A stretch of DNA of 6,436 bases from assembly GCA_016840305.1 (NCBI GenBank), contig JAEOSP010000765.1, positions 1 to 6,436 of the forward strand, read 5' to 3'. The notes under the pieces were generated by a model that worked only from the letters and a program-made list of their open reading frames with translations, did not search any database and was not told where the DNA came from. The stretch comes from Candidatus Hodarchaeota archaeon. GTDB taxonomy: Archaea > Asgardarchaeota > Heimdallarchaeia > Hodarchaeales > Hodarchaeaceae. Below are positions 1 through 5,970 of this stretch, piece after piece. Made by a program: the position numbers and the translations under genes. Numbering within the stretch: position 1 is the stretch's first letter; each line of letters starts with the position of its first letter.

Positions 1-266
1 GAAAATAAGGCTAAATTTTGAGGTATATATCCAAAATTGCGTTTTTCAGGAGATATCTTTAGGATTGAATGCCCATCAATGAGTATATCACCTTCTGAAG
101 GAGTAAATAATCCTAAAATGAGTTTCAACAACGTAGTTTTTCCGCATCCTGATGAACCAAGAATTCCCATTATTTCTCCTTTTTTTACTGACAGAGTAAT
201 CGAGGAGAGGGAAATTGTATCTTCAAATCGTTTTGAAATTCCTATGAGATTCAGATAGTCAACCAA
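1..266 (-). CDS. thiQ: Thiamine ABC transporter ATP-binding protein ThiQ (N-terminal part, cut by window edge)
   Basis: This is the ATPase subunit that powers thiamine import from the cytoplasmic face of ThiP. Only the first 88 codons are present. Reading leftward they show a typical ABC N-terminal beta strand region, a Walker A motif GSSGCGKTT at residues 37-45, and the Q-loop YIPQ with Gln83. The signature motif, Walker B and the switch histidine lie beyond base 1. The frame is closed by a TAA just upstream, and the first usable start is TTG at 264-266, ten bases after an AAAGGAG ribosome site. It follows the thiP stop by 18 bases, so it is the third gene of thiB-thiP-thiQ. The ABC ATPase assignment is certain from the motifs. 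Specificity for thiamine comes from the neighbours, because the fragment alone could equally be an iron, sulfate or polyamine importer ATPase. Confidence 0.9.
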   Translation of the reverse strand, partial: MVDYLNLIGISKRFEDTISLSSITLSVKKGEIMGILGSSGCGKTTLLKLILGLFTPSEGDILIDGHSILKISPEKRNFGYIPQNLALF

Positions 267-276
267 ATTGTATAAG

Positions 277-283
277 CTCCTTT
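277..283 (-). promoter_or_regulatory. Shine-Dalgarno site of thiQ
   Basis: AAAGGAG on the minus strand lies in the 18-base gap between the thiP stop and the thiQ frame, ten bases before a TTG codon. No ATG or GTG lies in frame near it, so this site supports TTG as the thiQ start. Confidence 0.6.
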
Positions 284-284
284 A

Positions 285-2219
285 TTATAAGTAAAACTCT
301 TCATTTCCCGTTTTTTGAATGAGAAAGAATGCAATAATACAGATAATTATTAGGATTGTCGCCATAATCGCTGATTCTTGAAGTTGCTTTGATTCCAAGA
401 ACTTATATATGCCTATTGTCATTGTATTGTACTCTGAACGTGCGATTAAGTACGTAGCTCCGAATTCGCCAAAACTTATCGCTAATGCAAAGATCGCACC
501 TGCTAATACTCCTGGAATGAGGAGCGGTAGTTCAATATGACGAAATGTAAACCAGCGTGAGGCACCAAGAGTTTGACTTATTTCTAAGGTTTCAAAGCTG
601 ATTTTATTATAGGATGTACTTACAGTTCTAGAAACAAACGGATAAGCAGCTATTATATGAGCAATTACTAGGGGAATCCATGAGTATTCATTAGGAAGAT
701 CAATTAAAGTAAAAACTCGGAGTAATCCCAACGCCATCGTTATTGATGAAGTGACTAAAGGGAGTAATAATGACCAAGAAAGGACAATAGCTAGTCTTCT
801 ATGTTTATTAAAAAATGCTGATCGACGAATTATATAGACAGATAAGATACCTAAAGCCGAAGAGAATACCATTGCCAGAAGAGCAAGAAGAATGGAGTTC
901 ATTATTAGCCCTAGTACCGTAGTTCGTGCACCTAGTATCGGAATAGGTTCTACTAACCATTTAATACCTGAAGATGTTAGTTTCAGGCCAATTAAATTAA
1001 AAAATTTGCTTAGACCTATCCTTCCAGTTAATGGATCATATAATGAATACCCAAAAATCAGAAATATTGGTATTAATAGAAAAAACGACAATCCCAAGAT
1101 GTATGTCAATATAGAGAAAAATCTACCCTTTTTTGAATGGTAAAGCGATACTAGTGGTATCTGAAGGCGTTCTCTAACCTCTCCTACTACCATGGGAGTT
1201 GTTTGACCATATTTTAAAAAAATGAAACCTGAAGCAAGGATTAACAGAATAATTAGAACATTAACATTAGTTATGACAAGAAAGAGTAAGAAGATAGAAA
1301 CACCTACAATTTTAAGAACGTTCCTTACCTTATTATCCTTCAGATATTCTTTACTATCTCGGTGAAATGGTTTTTCAGAAATCAGGAGATAAAGTATAAC
1401 TAAAATCGAAGTAATTATCAACTGAATAAGAGCTAATGCAGCAGCTTGAGAATAATCGTATCTGTAAAAAAAGAGGGAATAGATTTGCACCTCTATTGTT
1501 CTAAACTGAATTCCGCCTAATGAGAGTACAATTGCAAACGATGTGAAGCAATACAAAAAAGTAAGAATGGCACTTGCTAGAAGGGCTGAACTTATCTGTG
1601 GGAAGATGAGATTTTTAAAAAAATGAAGTCCTTTACTTCCAAGAGTGGTTGCCACTTCTTCAGTTTCAACATCTATTTTTGACCAAGCACTCGAGACAAG
1701 TCTTAACACAATAGGGATATTGTAAAATGAATGAACAATGACTATTCCTTCGTAAGTTTTGTATAGATTGAGAGGAGTAACTTCTGAACCAAAAATTGTC
1801 TGTAATATTGTATTAAGCAACCCCTCAGGCCCTAAAAACATGATAAAACCCAGAACAACAACTATAGGTGGTAATACGAATGGAATAGTAAGAAGAGTCC
1901 GTAATTGGTCTTTTCCTTTGAAAGAAAACCGTGCAAAGACATATGCACCAGGAAGGCCCAGAAATAATGTTAAAAATGTACTTAAAAAGGCTTGGTTAAG
2001 AGTAAATTGTATTATCCATAAATTTAACGGTCTAGTTAGAGCTTCAACAATGAAATCAAATGTAAAATTACCCGATGGAGAAAAGAAACTATTCAGTAGA
2101 ATGATTAGAACGGGAAGATAAAACATACAGATTAGACTTACAGTTGGTAGAAACATCAGAGGTTTTAAGAAGGAGGTATTTACAGATCGTGATCGCTTTA
2201 ATGCCTCCAACTCAAACAC
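285..2219 (-). CDS. thiP: Thiamine ABC transporter permease ThiP, fused two-domain type
   Basis: This is the membrane channel of the thiamine importer. It has two permease halves of the binding-protein-dependent transport family in one 644-residue chain. Each half has the EAA loop that docks on the ATPase: residues 187-209 (EEVATTLG...IFPQI) and 545-567 (LEISQTLG...LPLL). The segment ISFGEFGATYLI at 581-592 resembles the same region of bacterial ThiP. Hydrophobic segments lie near 21-45, 70-97, 108-130, 155-175, 207-233, 258-281, 302-337 (long enough for two passes), 367-393, 432-464, 474-500, 513-530, 568-592 and 616-634. Bacterial ThiP is about 536 residues with 12 passes, so the hydrophobic linker at 302-337 looks like an added helical pair. 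The start is a GTG 24 bases after the thiB stop; no clear ribosome site precedes it, and a TTG at codon 4 is an alternative. FbpB/CysU-like permeases have the same plan, so thiamine specificity rests mainly on ThiB next door. Confidence 0.88.
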   Translation of the reverse strand: MFELEALKRSRSVNTSFLKPLMFLPTVSLICMFYLPVLIILLNSFFSPSGNFTFDFIVEALTRPLNLWIIQFTLNQAFLSTFLTLFLGLPGAYVFARFSFKGKDQLRTLLTIPFVLPPIVVVLGFIMFLGPEGLLNTILQTIFGSEVTPLNLYKTYEGIVIVHSFYNIPIVLRLVSSAWSKIDVETEEVATTLGSKGLHFFKNLIFPQISSALLASAILTFLYCFTSFAIVLSLGGIQFRTIEVQIYSLFFYRYDYSQAAALALIQLIITSILVILYLLISEKPFHRDSKEYLKDNKVRNVLKIVGVSIFLLFLVITNVNVLIILLILASGFIFLKYGQTTPMVVGEVRERLQIPLVSLYHSKKGRFFSILTYILGLSFFLLIPIFLIFGYSLYDPLTGRIGLSKFFNLIGLKLTSSGIKWLVEPIPILGARTTVLGLIMNSILLALLAMVFSSALGILSVYIIRRSAFFNKHRRLAIVLSWSLLLPLVTSSITMALGLLRVFTLIDLPNEYSWIPLVIAHIIAAYPFVSRTVSTSYNKISFETLEISQTLGASRWFTFRHIELPLLIPGVLAGAIFALAISFGEFGATYLIARSEYNTMTIGIYKFLESKQLQESAIMATILIIICIIAFFLIQKTGNEEFYL

Positions 2220-2243
2220 ATCTTAATGAAAATCTCGTTGGCA

Positions 2244-3473
2244 TCAAGAATGTAATTTCTTCTTCAAGAATATCAAGAATATAAACGGATAAAGGAAGAA
2301 AAACCAAACAGGTAATGAAGTTTGCTGGTCTAAGATCATTATCTCTTCCCAATCAGATCGCCAGTCTTCTAAAGAGTCAGAAAGTTCGGTAGTCGTGAAT
2401 AAATCATTCAACGGAGTCACATTTGAAGGATCAATAGCATAATCAAAACTAGCAGGTAAAGGAACCTGAAAGTTGGATGGGTACATCCAGTTATTTTCTG
2501 GTATTAATTCTTGAACTATTGGTTGTGTAAACCATTCAATGAATTTTTGGGCTAATTCTAAGTTCTCTGTTCCTTTAATGATTCCTAATCCTTCAATTTG
2601 AAGCCAAGCATAATTACTATTATTTTCATGGGAAATTAGAGCCCCTACAGAAGTATCTTGGTCGAATAACAGATAATTATATGCTGGATCAGTCGCATAG
2701 GATACCAATATTGGTCTGTTGGTAGCAGGTTGATAAAAAACGTCAAAAGCCTCTCCCCAGCTTCTTTCTACCTGGATGTGCTGAGCTACTTCACTCCACC
2801 ATGTATGCCAATCCTGACCTAAAACCTTATCATATACCCCGATTGTCCACATTAGGAACCCTAATCCAGTGCTGCTTAGAGTTGGATCTTCAGTTACTAA
2901 TAATTGAGCTAAATCGGGATTTTTTAGATCTTCTAGCGTTATATTATTGGGATCTGGTAGTAATGATTCATTAACTCGATTTTTATCATAAATTAAAGAT
3001 ATAAATCCATAATCATACGGCGTTACATAAAAATCTGGATCTAAGCCGTTAATAGTTGATGTAGAAATGTTTTCACTCGTTGTGGGTTCATAAGCAACCA
3101 AAATATCCTGCTTTTTTGCTTCAAAAATCATCGTATTGTCTATTCCAATTATAATATCTGCTTGAGGAGCATCACGTTCAGCAATTACTGTTGCTAATGC
3201 TGCTCCAGCATCAGCGGAATATTCTAAATCAATAATACAATTTTCTTTATCCTCAAAAGCATCGAAGATGCGCAGATTTGTATCAGTTGCATTCACCCCA
3301 TAATTTAGTAAGGATTCATACGCATAAATTGTAAGATGTGGGAGGTCTGCCTGCGAATGGGTAGCGGCTTTAGTTGAAAAAGGATTAAGCAGCAAAAAGG
3401 ATAGAAATAGAAGAAAAGACAAATTTAATCGCTTTTGTTTTATAAAACGGATTTTAAAAGGAATAATATGCAT
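2244..3473 (-). CDS. thiB: Thiamine-binding protein ThiB (TbpA family) with C-terminal membrane anchor
   Basis: This extracellular protein captures thiamine (and probably its phosphates) and delivers it to ThiP/ThiQ. Similarity to E. coli TbpA runs along the whole chain: TIYAYESL (48-55), ADIIIGIDN (105-113), TPYDYGFISLIYDKN (151-165), STGLGFLMW (201-209), SWGEAF (238-243), SYATDPAY (258-265) and NNWMYP (327-332). As recalled from the TbpA structure, aromatic residues there sandwich thiamine; the matching positions Tyr52, Trp239, Tyr259, Tyr265 and Trp329 are all kept. A basic, then hydrophobic signal peptide covers about residues 1-36, with cleavage likely after STKA. No lipobox cysteine is seen. 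The extra C-terminal tail, a hydrophobic segment at about 388-403 followed by KKK, looks like a membrane anchor that TbpA lacks. I start at ATG 3471-3473, 409 codons, because GTGAT sits four bases before it. A GTG three codons upstream (3482) overlaps that site and is less likely. Confidence 0.92.
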   Translation of the reverse strand: MHIIPFKIRFIKQKRLNLSFLLFLSFLLLNPFSTKAATHSQADLPHLTIYAYESLLNYGVNATDTNLRIFDAFEDKENCIIDLEYSADAGAALATVIAERDAPQADIIIGIDNTMIFEAKKQDILVAYEPTTSENISTSTINGLDPDFYVTPYDYGFISLIYDKNRVNESLLPDPNNITLEDLKNPDLAQLLVTEDPTLSSTGLGFLMWTIGVYDKVLGQDWHTWWSEVAQHIQVERSWGEAFDVFYQPATNRPILVSYATDPAYNYLLFDQDTSVGALISHENNSNYAWLQIEGLGIIKGTENLELAQKFIEWFTQPIVQELIPENNWMYPSNFQVPLPASFDYAIDPSNVTPLNDLFTTTELSDSLEDWRSDWEEIMILDQQTSLPVWFFFLYPFIFLIFLKKKLHS

Positions 3474-3477
3474 AATT

Positions 3478-3482
3478 ATCAC
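3478..3482 (-). promoter_or_regulatory. Shine-Dalgarno site deciding the thiB start
   Basis: GTGAT on the minus strand matches the complement of the archaeal 16S 3' end (AUCACCUCC) and lies four bases before ATG 3471-3473. The surface-protein gene at the right end has the same arrangement (GGTGA, four bases, ATG), and thiR has GTGA six bases before ATG. This favours the ATG over the GTG at 3480-3482, which is part of the site itself. Confidence 0.5.
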
Positions 3483-3540
3483 TAAATTTCAACTTCTAGC
3501 TAAAATTTTGATCTCAGAACTCACTAGGATAATTTCCTTA

Positions 3541-3548
3541 AAAATATA
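3541..3548 (-). promoter_or_regulatory. TATA-like box of the thiBPQ operon
   Basis: TATATTTT on the minus strand, continuing into TTTTTAAGG, is the best TATA-box candidate upstream of thiB. Archaeal initiation about 25 bases downstream would fall near 3515-3520 and leave a leader of roughly 45 bases before the ATG. It directly overlaps one arm of the inverted repeat at 3545-3572, which would also cover the TFB-recognition side. No start-site data are available, so this is a position- and sequence-based guess. Confidence 0.45.
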
Positions 3549-3572
3549 GGTCTCTGTTATAGCTGACCTATA
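3545..3572. promoter_or_regulatory. Perfect inverted repeat overlapping the thiB promoter, candidate ThiR operator
   Basis: TATAGGTC (3545-3552) and GACCTATA (3565-3572) are perfect 8-base inverted arms with a 12-base spacer. Their centres are 20 bases apart, about two helical turns, as expected for a dimeric helix-turn-helix protein binding one DNA face. A second perfect symmetry sits inside it: TTATAG (3557-3562) and CTATAA (3568-3573), with centres 11 bases apart, so the TATAG core occurs three times. One arm overlaps the TATA-like box, so a bound protein would be expected to block TBP/TFB. The regulator gene thiR lies about 1.1 kb away. That ThiR is the protein that binds is inference from context. 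Confidence 0.5.
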
Positions 3573-3618
3573 ATCGAATCCAGATAATTTCAATCGTAAG
3601 CTTAAGAGTCTAAGAAAA

Positions 3619-4533
3619 CTACTGAATATCGAGTTGTGAAAATGCTTGTTTTGCAAGCTCTTCAAATTTACCGATCGAAATATCTGTTTCAGTAGGCTTA
3701 AGCGTGTTGCTTCTAAAGCGAATAACTTGCAATGCGTACCAGAGGGCAGACATTAAATTCATCAAATCTTTGTAAATGGATAATCGCGGAAGATCAATTA
3801 CTACAGAGTTATGTTGCTCATAAAGATGAATAAATCTATTCTCTAATGATTGAGAAATAGAATTCTGTGAAATTAAATAAGCAATATCAATAAGAGAATC
3901 ACCATACGTAGTGTATTCCCAGTCAATAATCATACAATTTTGTTGAAAATTAATAATATTAGAAAAAACCAAATCCCCATGAATACGTGTTAAGGGTACA
4001 GAATTATCAGTTATAACTAATTCTTCCTTCTTTCGATCATAGAAGGTTTGAATCGTAATTGCATCTGGTAAATCCCATTTTCGGTTCTTAGAAAGATGTG
4101 TATAATCTCTTAAATAGCGCTCAATGACATCGAAGTAGTTGTAATCTGCTATACAGGTATATTGTTTGCTATGAAGGGAGGATAGAGCTGTTACAAGGTT
4201 ATATAGGTTATTTTCCATATCCTTAAGGCTGTAAATTTCTCCATCAACCCAGCTTCGTACAACAAAATACACGCCTTGTTTTTCATATGAATTAATGAAT
4301 TTCGGTAGAAAATTGAAATTAATAAGTTCTAAAAAAGCAGTTTTTTCACGTTGATATCTTAGAGTGACTGGATCATTCTTCTCATCGCGTTGTAAGTATT
4401 CCTTTAGTAAACATGTTTCATTAATCAGAATATTCCGATTGTTTAAACCTCCCTTAATAGTTCGAATAGTATTAATTTGTTCAGGGAGAATGTGCCTAGG
4501 AACACCTTTTATAAGGGTTAAATCAAGAACCAT
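3619..4533 (-). CDS. APH/choline-kinase-fold kinase, candidate thiamine kinase
   Basis: This 304-residue cytoplasmic protein has the aminoglycoside phosphotransferase/choline kinase fold. Visible are a glycine-rich nucleotide loop GGLNNRNILI (28-37), the ATP-binding lysine in LLKEY (Lys44), a hinge VVRSWVDGE (91-99), the catalytic loop HGDLVFSN (185-192, Asp187 and Asn192) and the metal-binding IIDWEY (Asp204), followed by GDSLIDIA. The DWEY form is shared by bacterial thiamine kinase ThiK and LicA-type choline kinases. All catalytic residues look intact, so it should be an active small-molecule kinase. It lies between thiB and thiR on the thiB strand, which suggests it phosphorylates imported thiamine to thiamine phosphate for salvage. 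Choline, ethanolamine or a sugar-like substrate cannot be excluded from sequence. The start is the ATG at 4531-4533, with AAGGA eleven bases upstream. The 145-base gap to thiB suggests separate transcription, with possible read-through. Confidence 0.8.
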   Translation of the reverse strand: MVLDLTLIKGVPRHILPEQINTIRTIKGGLNNRNILINETCLLKEYLQRDEKNDPVTLRYQREKTAFLELINFNFLPKFINSYEKQGVYFVVRSWVDGEIYSLKDMENNLYNLVTALSSLHSKQYTCIADYNYFDVIERYLRDYTHLSKNRKWDLPDAITIQTFYDRKKEELVITDNSVPLTRIHGDLVFSNIINFQQNCMIIDWEYTTYGDSLIDIAYLISQNSISQSLENRFIHLYEQHNSVVIDLPRLSIYKDLMNLMSALWYALQVIRFRSNTLKPTETDISIGKFEELAKQAFSQLDIQ

Positions 4534-4585
4534 GAATAATAAATCCTTAGATCATTAACTTACAATAATCTTAACGAGATAACAA

Positions 4586-4593
4586 TGATTAAA
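4586..4593 (-). promoter_or_regulatory. TATA-like box of the kinase gene
   Basis: TTTAATCA on the minus strand lies about 53 bases before the kinase ATG. It is half of the inverted repeat ATTAAAG (4588-4594) / CTTTAAT (4610-4616), whose other half forms the TATA-like box of thiR. Initiation near 4560 would leave a short leader of about 27 bases containing the AAGGA site. Such matches are common in A+T-rich DNA. Confidence 0.3.
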
Positions 4594-4610
4594 GGAAAAT
4601 CAGGTAAATC

Positions 4611-4618
4611 TTTAATAT
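4611..4618 (+). promoter_or_regulatory. TATA-like box of thiR
   Basis: TTTAATAT lies about 45 bases before the thiR ATG, which would place initiation near 4641 with a leader of about 20 bases containing GTGA (4653-4656). It mirrors the box of the divergent kinase gene, so the 129-base region between the two genes would hold two back-to-back promoters separated by only 17 bases. There is no copy of the TATAGGTC arm found upstream of thiB here. Confidence 0.3.
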
Positions 4619-4662
4619 CTCCTTTGCCTTGTTTCGAATAGCATTATCTCTAGTGAAATCCA

Positions 4663-5571
4663 ATGAATTTCATATGTGAAATAGTTCCAACAAGTTTTTT
4701 AACTCCGCTAAGACGAGATCTAGCTCGAAAATTAACAAAGGAAGGATGGAAACAAGCAGATATCGCTAAAGTTCTTGGAGTATCACAACCAGTCATATCG
4801 TCTTATCTAAGTTCTTCATCAAGTAGCCTTACATCAATCACAAGTGATCCAACATTCAAAGAACTATCCTCACAATTAATAACAAAAGTAATGGAAGGTA
4901 GTTTTCCAAATGTAAAATTAATGGAGGAAATCTGCAAAGTTTGCCAAACATTCCGAACTGCAGGACCATTATGTGAGGTACATCGAAGGACAGCAGAGAT
5001 AGATTTCTTACCGCACTGCTCAATATGCTTTCCTTCTGAGACGTCCAGAAAAATATTCGATGATAAATTAAATGTTACAAAAGATTTGTATGAGGCTGCA
5101 GTGGCTCTTGTAAATTCAGGAGAACGATTTGCCCAACTTATACCCGAGGTAGGGTGTCAATTCGTGAGTATTACTGAAGGATCTGAAGAAGTCAAAGATA
5201 TAGCGGGATTTCCAGGGAGGATAATTAAGGTTAGGAACAAAGGACAAATCATCTCTTATCCTGAATTTGGACAGGGGGCAACTTTGGCTCAGATATTAGG
5301 ATACTTCAAGAAACAATCATCAAAGTTCAATTCATTAATTTCCATACGAAGAAGTAAGAAAATTCTCAATGCTATATCACCAAAAAAGGAAGTAATATTA
5401 ACAGATGAAGCAGATAAAGATTGGCTTCAAACTCTAAAACCATATTCTATGAAACAAATACGAGTAATTGAGATAATTGCTGATGCGGGAGGAATTGGCC
5501 TTGAACCACTCATATATATTTTTGGAATAAACCCAAGAGAGATAGTAGAATTTTTACTATCAAAATTCTAA
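4663..5571 (+). CDS. thiR: Thiamine regulator ThiR: helix-turn-helix plus inactive ThiN domain
   Basis: This 302-residue protein is a DNA-binding regulator of the archaeal ThiR type. Residues about 12-50 form an XRE-like helix-turn-helix, with the recognition region ADIAKVLGVSQPVISSYL at 32-49, followed by a serine-rich linker (50-61). A cysteine cluster follows: C91xxC94, C104xxH107 and C119xxC122, a likely metal site known in related archaeal regulators. Residues about 135-302 are a ThiN domain (thiamine-phosphate synthase fold): LIPEVG (159-164), FPGRI (183-187), YPEFG (199-203) and GGIGLEP (276-282). In enzymatic ThiN an arginine and a histidine 21 residues apart are needed for catalysis, as I recall. 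Arg186 is kept here but the histidine position is Thr207, which points to a sensor of thiamine phosphate, not an enzyme. There is no fused ThiD kinase domain. It is divergent from the kinase gene, and the ATG has GTGA six bases upstream. The likely target is thiBPQ. Confidence 0.9.
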   Translation: MNFICEIVPTSFLTPLRRDLARKLTKEGWKQADIAKVLGVSQPVISSYLSSSSSSLTSITSDPTFKELSSQLITKVMEGSFPNVKLMEEICKVCQTFRTAGPLCEVHRRTAEIDFLPHCSICFPSETSRKIFDDKLNVTKDLYEAAVALVNSGERFAQLIPEVGCQFVSITEGSEEVKDIAGFPGRIIKVRNKGQIISYPEFGQGATLAQILGYFKKQSSKFNSLISIRRSKKILNAISPKKEVILTDEADKDWLQTLKPYSMKQIRVIEIIADAGGIGLEPLIYIFGINPREIVEFLLSKF

Positions 5572-5621
5572 GGATCTAACAATTTAATCAGAGAATTGGT
5601 TTATTATATACTTCAGAGATT

Positions 5622-5681
5622 TTTGTCGGAAATGTGCGGATAAATTCACTAGAGGAGTATTTATAGTACAAACCCGACAAA
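5622..5681. repeat. Nested inverted repeat / hairpin candidate downstream of thiR
   Basis: Outer arms TTTGTCGG (5622-5629) and CCGACAAA (5674-5681) are perfect over 8 bases. Inside them ATAAAT (5640-5645) and ATTTAT (5659-5664) form a second stem with a 13-base loop. In addition, CGGAT (5637-5641) can pair with ATCCG (5681-5685), an alternative or pseudoknot-like partner. About one such 8-base match is expected by chance in a region this size, so function is uncertain. Confidence 0.35.
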
Positions 5682-5695
5682 TCCGAAGGTTTTCA

Positions 5696-5733
5696 CTAGA
5701 TAACCTCTTAAGACATTCTGATAGATTATCTAG
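5696..5733. repeat. Inverted repeat CTAGATAA / TTATCTAG
   Basis: Perfect 8-base arms at 5696-5703 and 5726-5733 flank a 22-base spacer that itself contains the palindrome TCTTAAGA (5706-5713). A competing short stem, AGGTT (5687-5691) with AACCT (5702-5706), overlaps the left arm. It could be a hairpin, a protein-binding site, or chance in A+T-rich DNA. Confidence 0.3.
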
Positions 5734-5964
5734 CTATTGATGATTTTACGACGTTGCAACTAGGGGTATATTTTCTCTTAAATTAAGTATACTAGGCAGA
5801 AAGTCTAGATATATAGTTGGAAGAGTTACTAAATCGTAGAGAAAATGACTAATGAAAACTCCGTATCTGAAGAATTCAACTATAAATGAGTAAAATCACA
5901 ACAACGACATTAAGTAGGTAAAAAATAGTTAAAAGTCAATTCTATTTGTTCTAATTTTAATATA

Positions 5965-5970
5965 GGGTGA
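5965..5970 (+). promoter_or_regulatory. Shine-Dalgarno site of the surface-protein gene
   Basis: GGGTGA, including GGTGA complementary to the archaeal 16S 3' end, lies four bases before the ATG at 5975 and supports that start. Confidence 0.6.

Noticed and set aside
37..258. Open frame of 73 codons on the plus strand
   Set aside because: It lies antisense to thiQ, whose Walker A and Q-loop are clear, and its product has no recognisable features.
892..1143. Open frame of 83 codons on the plus strand
   Set aside because: It is an antisense shadow of the thiP membrane region.
1759..2121. Open frame of 120 codons on the plus strand
   Set aside because: It is an antisense shadow of the first permease half of thiP; the product is basic and unlike any family I know.
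3512..3517. CTGAGA on the minus strand in the thiB leader, resembling a core motif of the thiamine diphosphate riboswitch
   Set aside because: The other conserved parts (the CCTGATC-type segment and closing stems) are absent, and the predicted leader of about 45 bases is too short. A six-base match is easily chance, and a protein regulator is present.
4364..4558. Open frame of 64 codons on the plus strand
   Set aside because: It is antisense to the N-terminal part of the kinase, which has full family motifs.
4576..4650. Inverted repeat GAGATAA (4576-4582) / TTATCTC (4644-4650) in the divergent promoter region
   Set aside because: The arms are 61 bases apart, A+T-rich and only 7 bases long, so chance is the simplest explanation.
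5737..5870. TTGATGA (5737-5743) and CTGA (5867-5870) as C and D boxes of a guide RNA
   Set aside because: They are over 120 bases apart, too far for an archaeal C/D RNA, and no internal C' and D' boxes or terminal stem were seen.
5844..5891. Short ATG-led peptides of 13-14 codons before the surface-protein gene
   Set aside because: They overlap in different frames and have no ribosome site or recognisable sequence.
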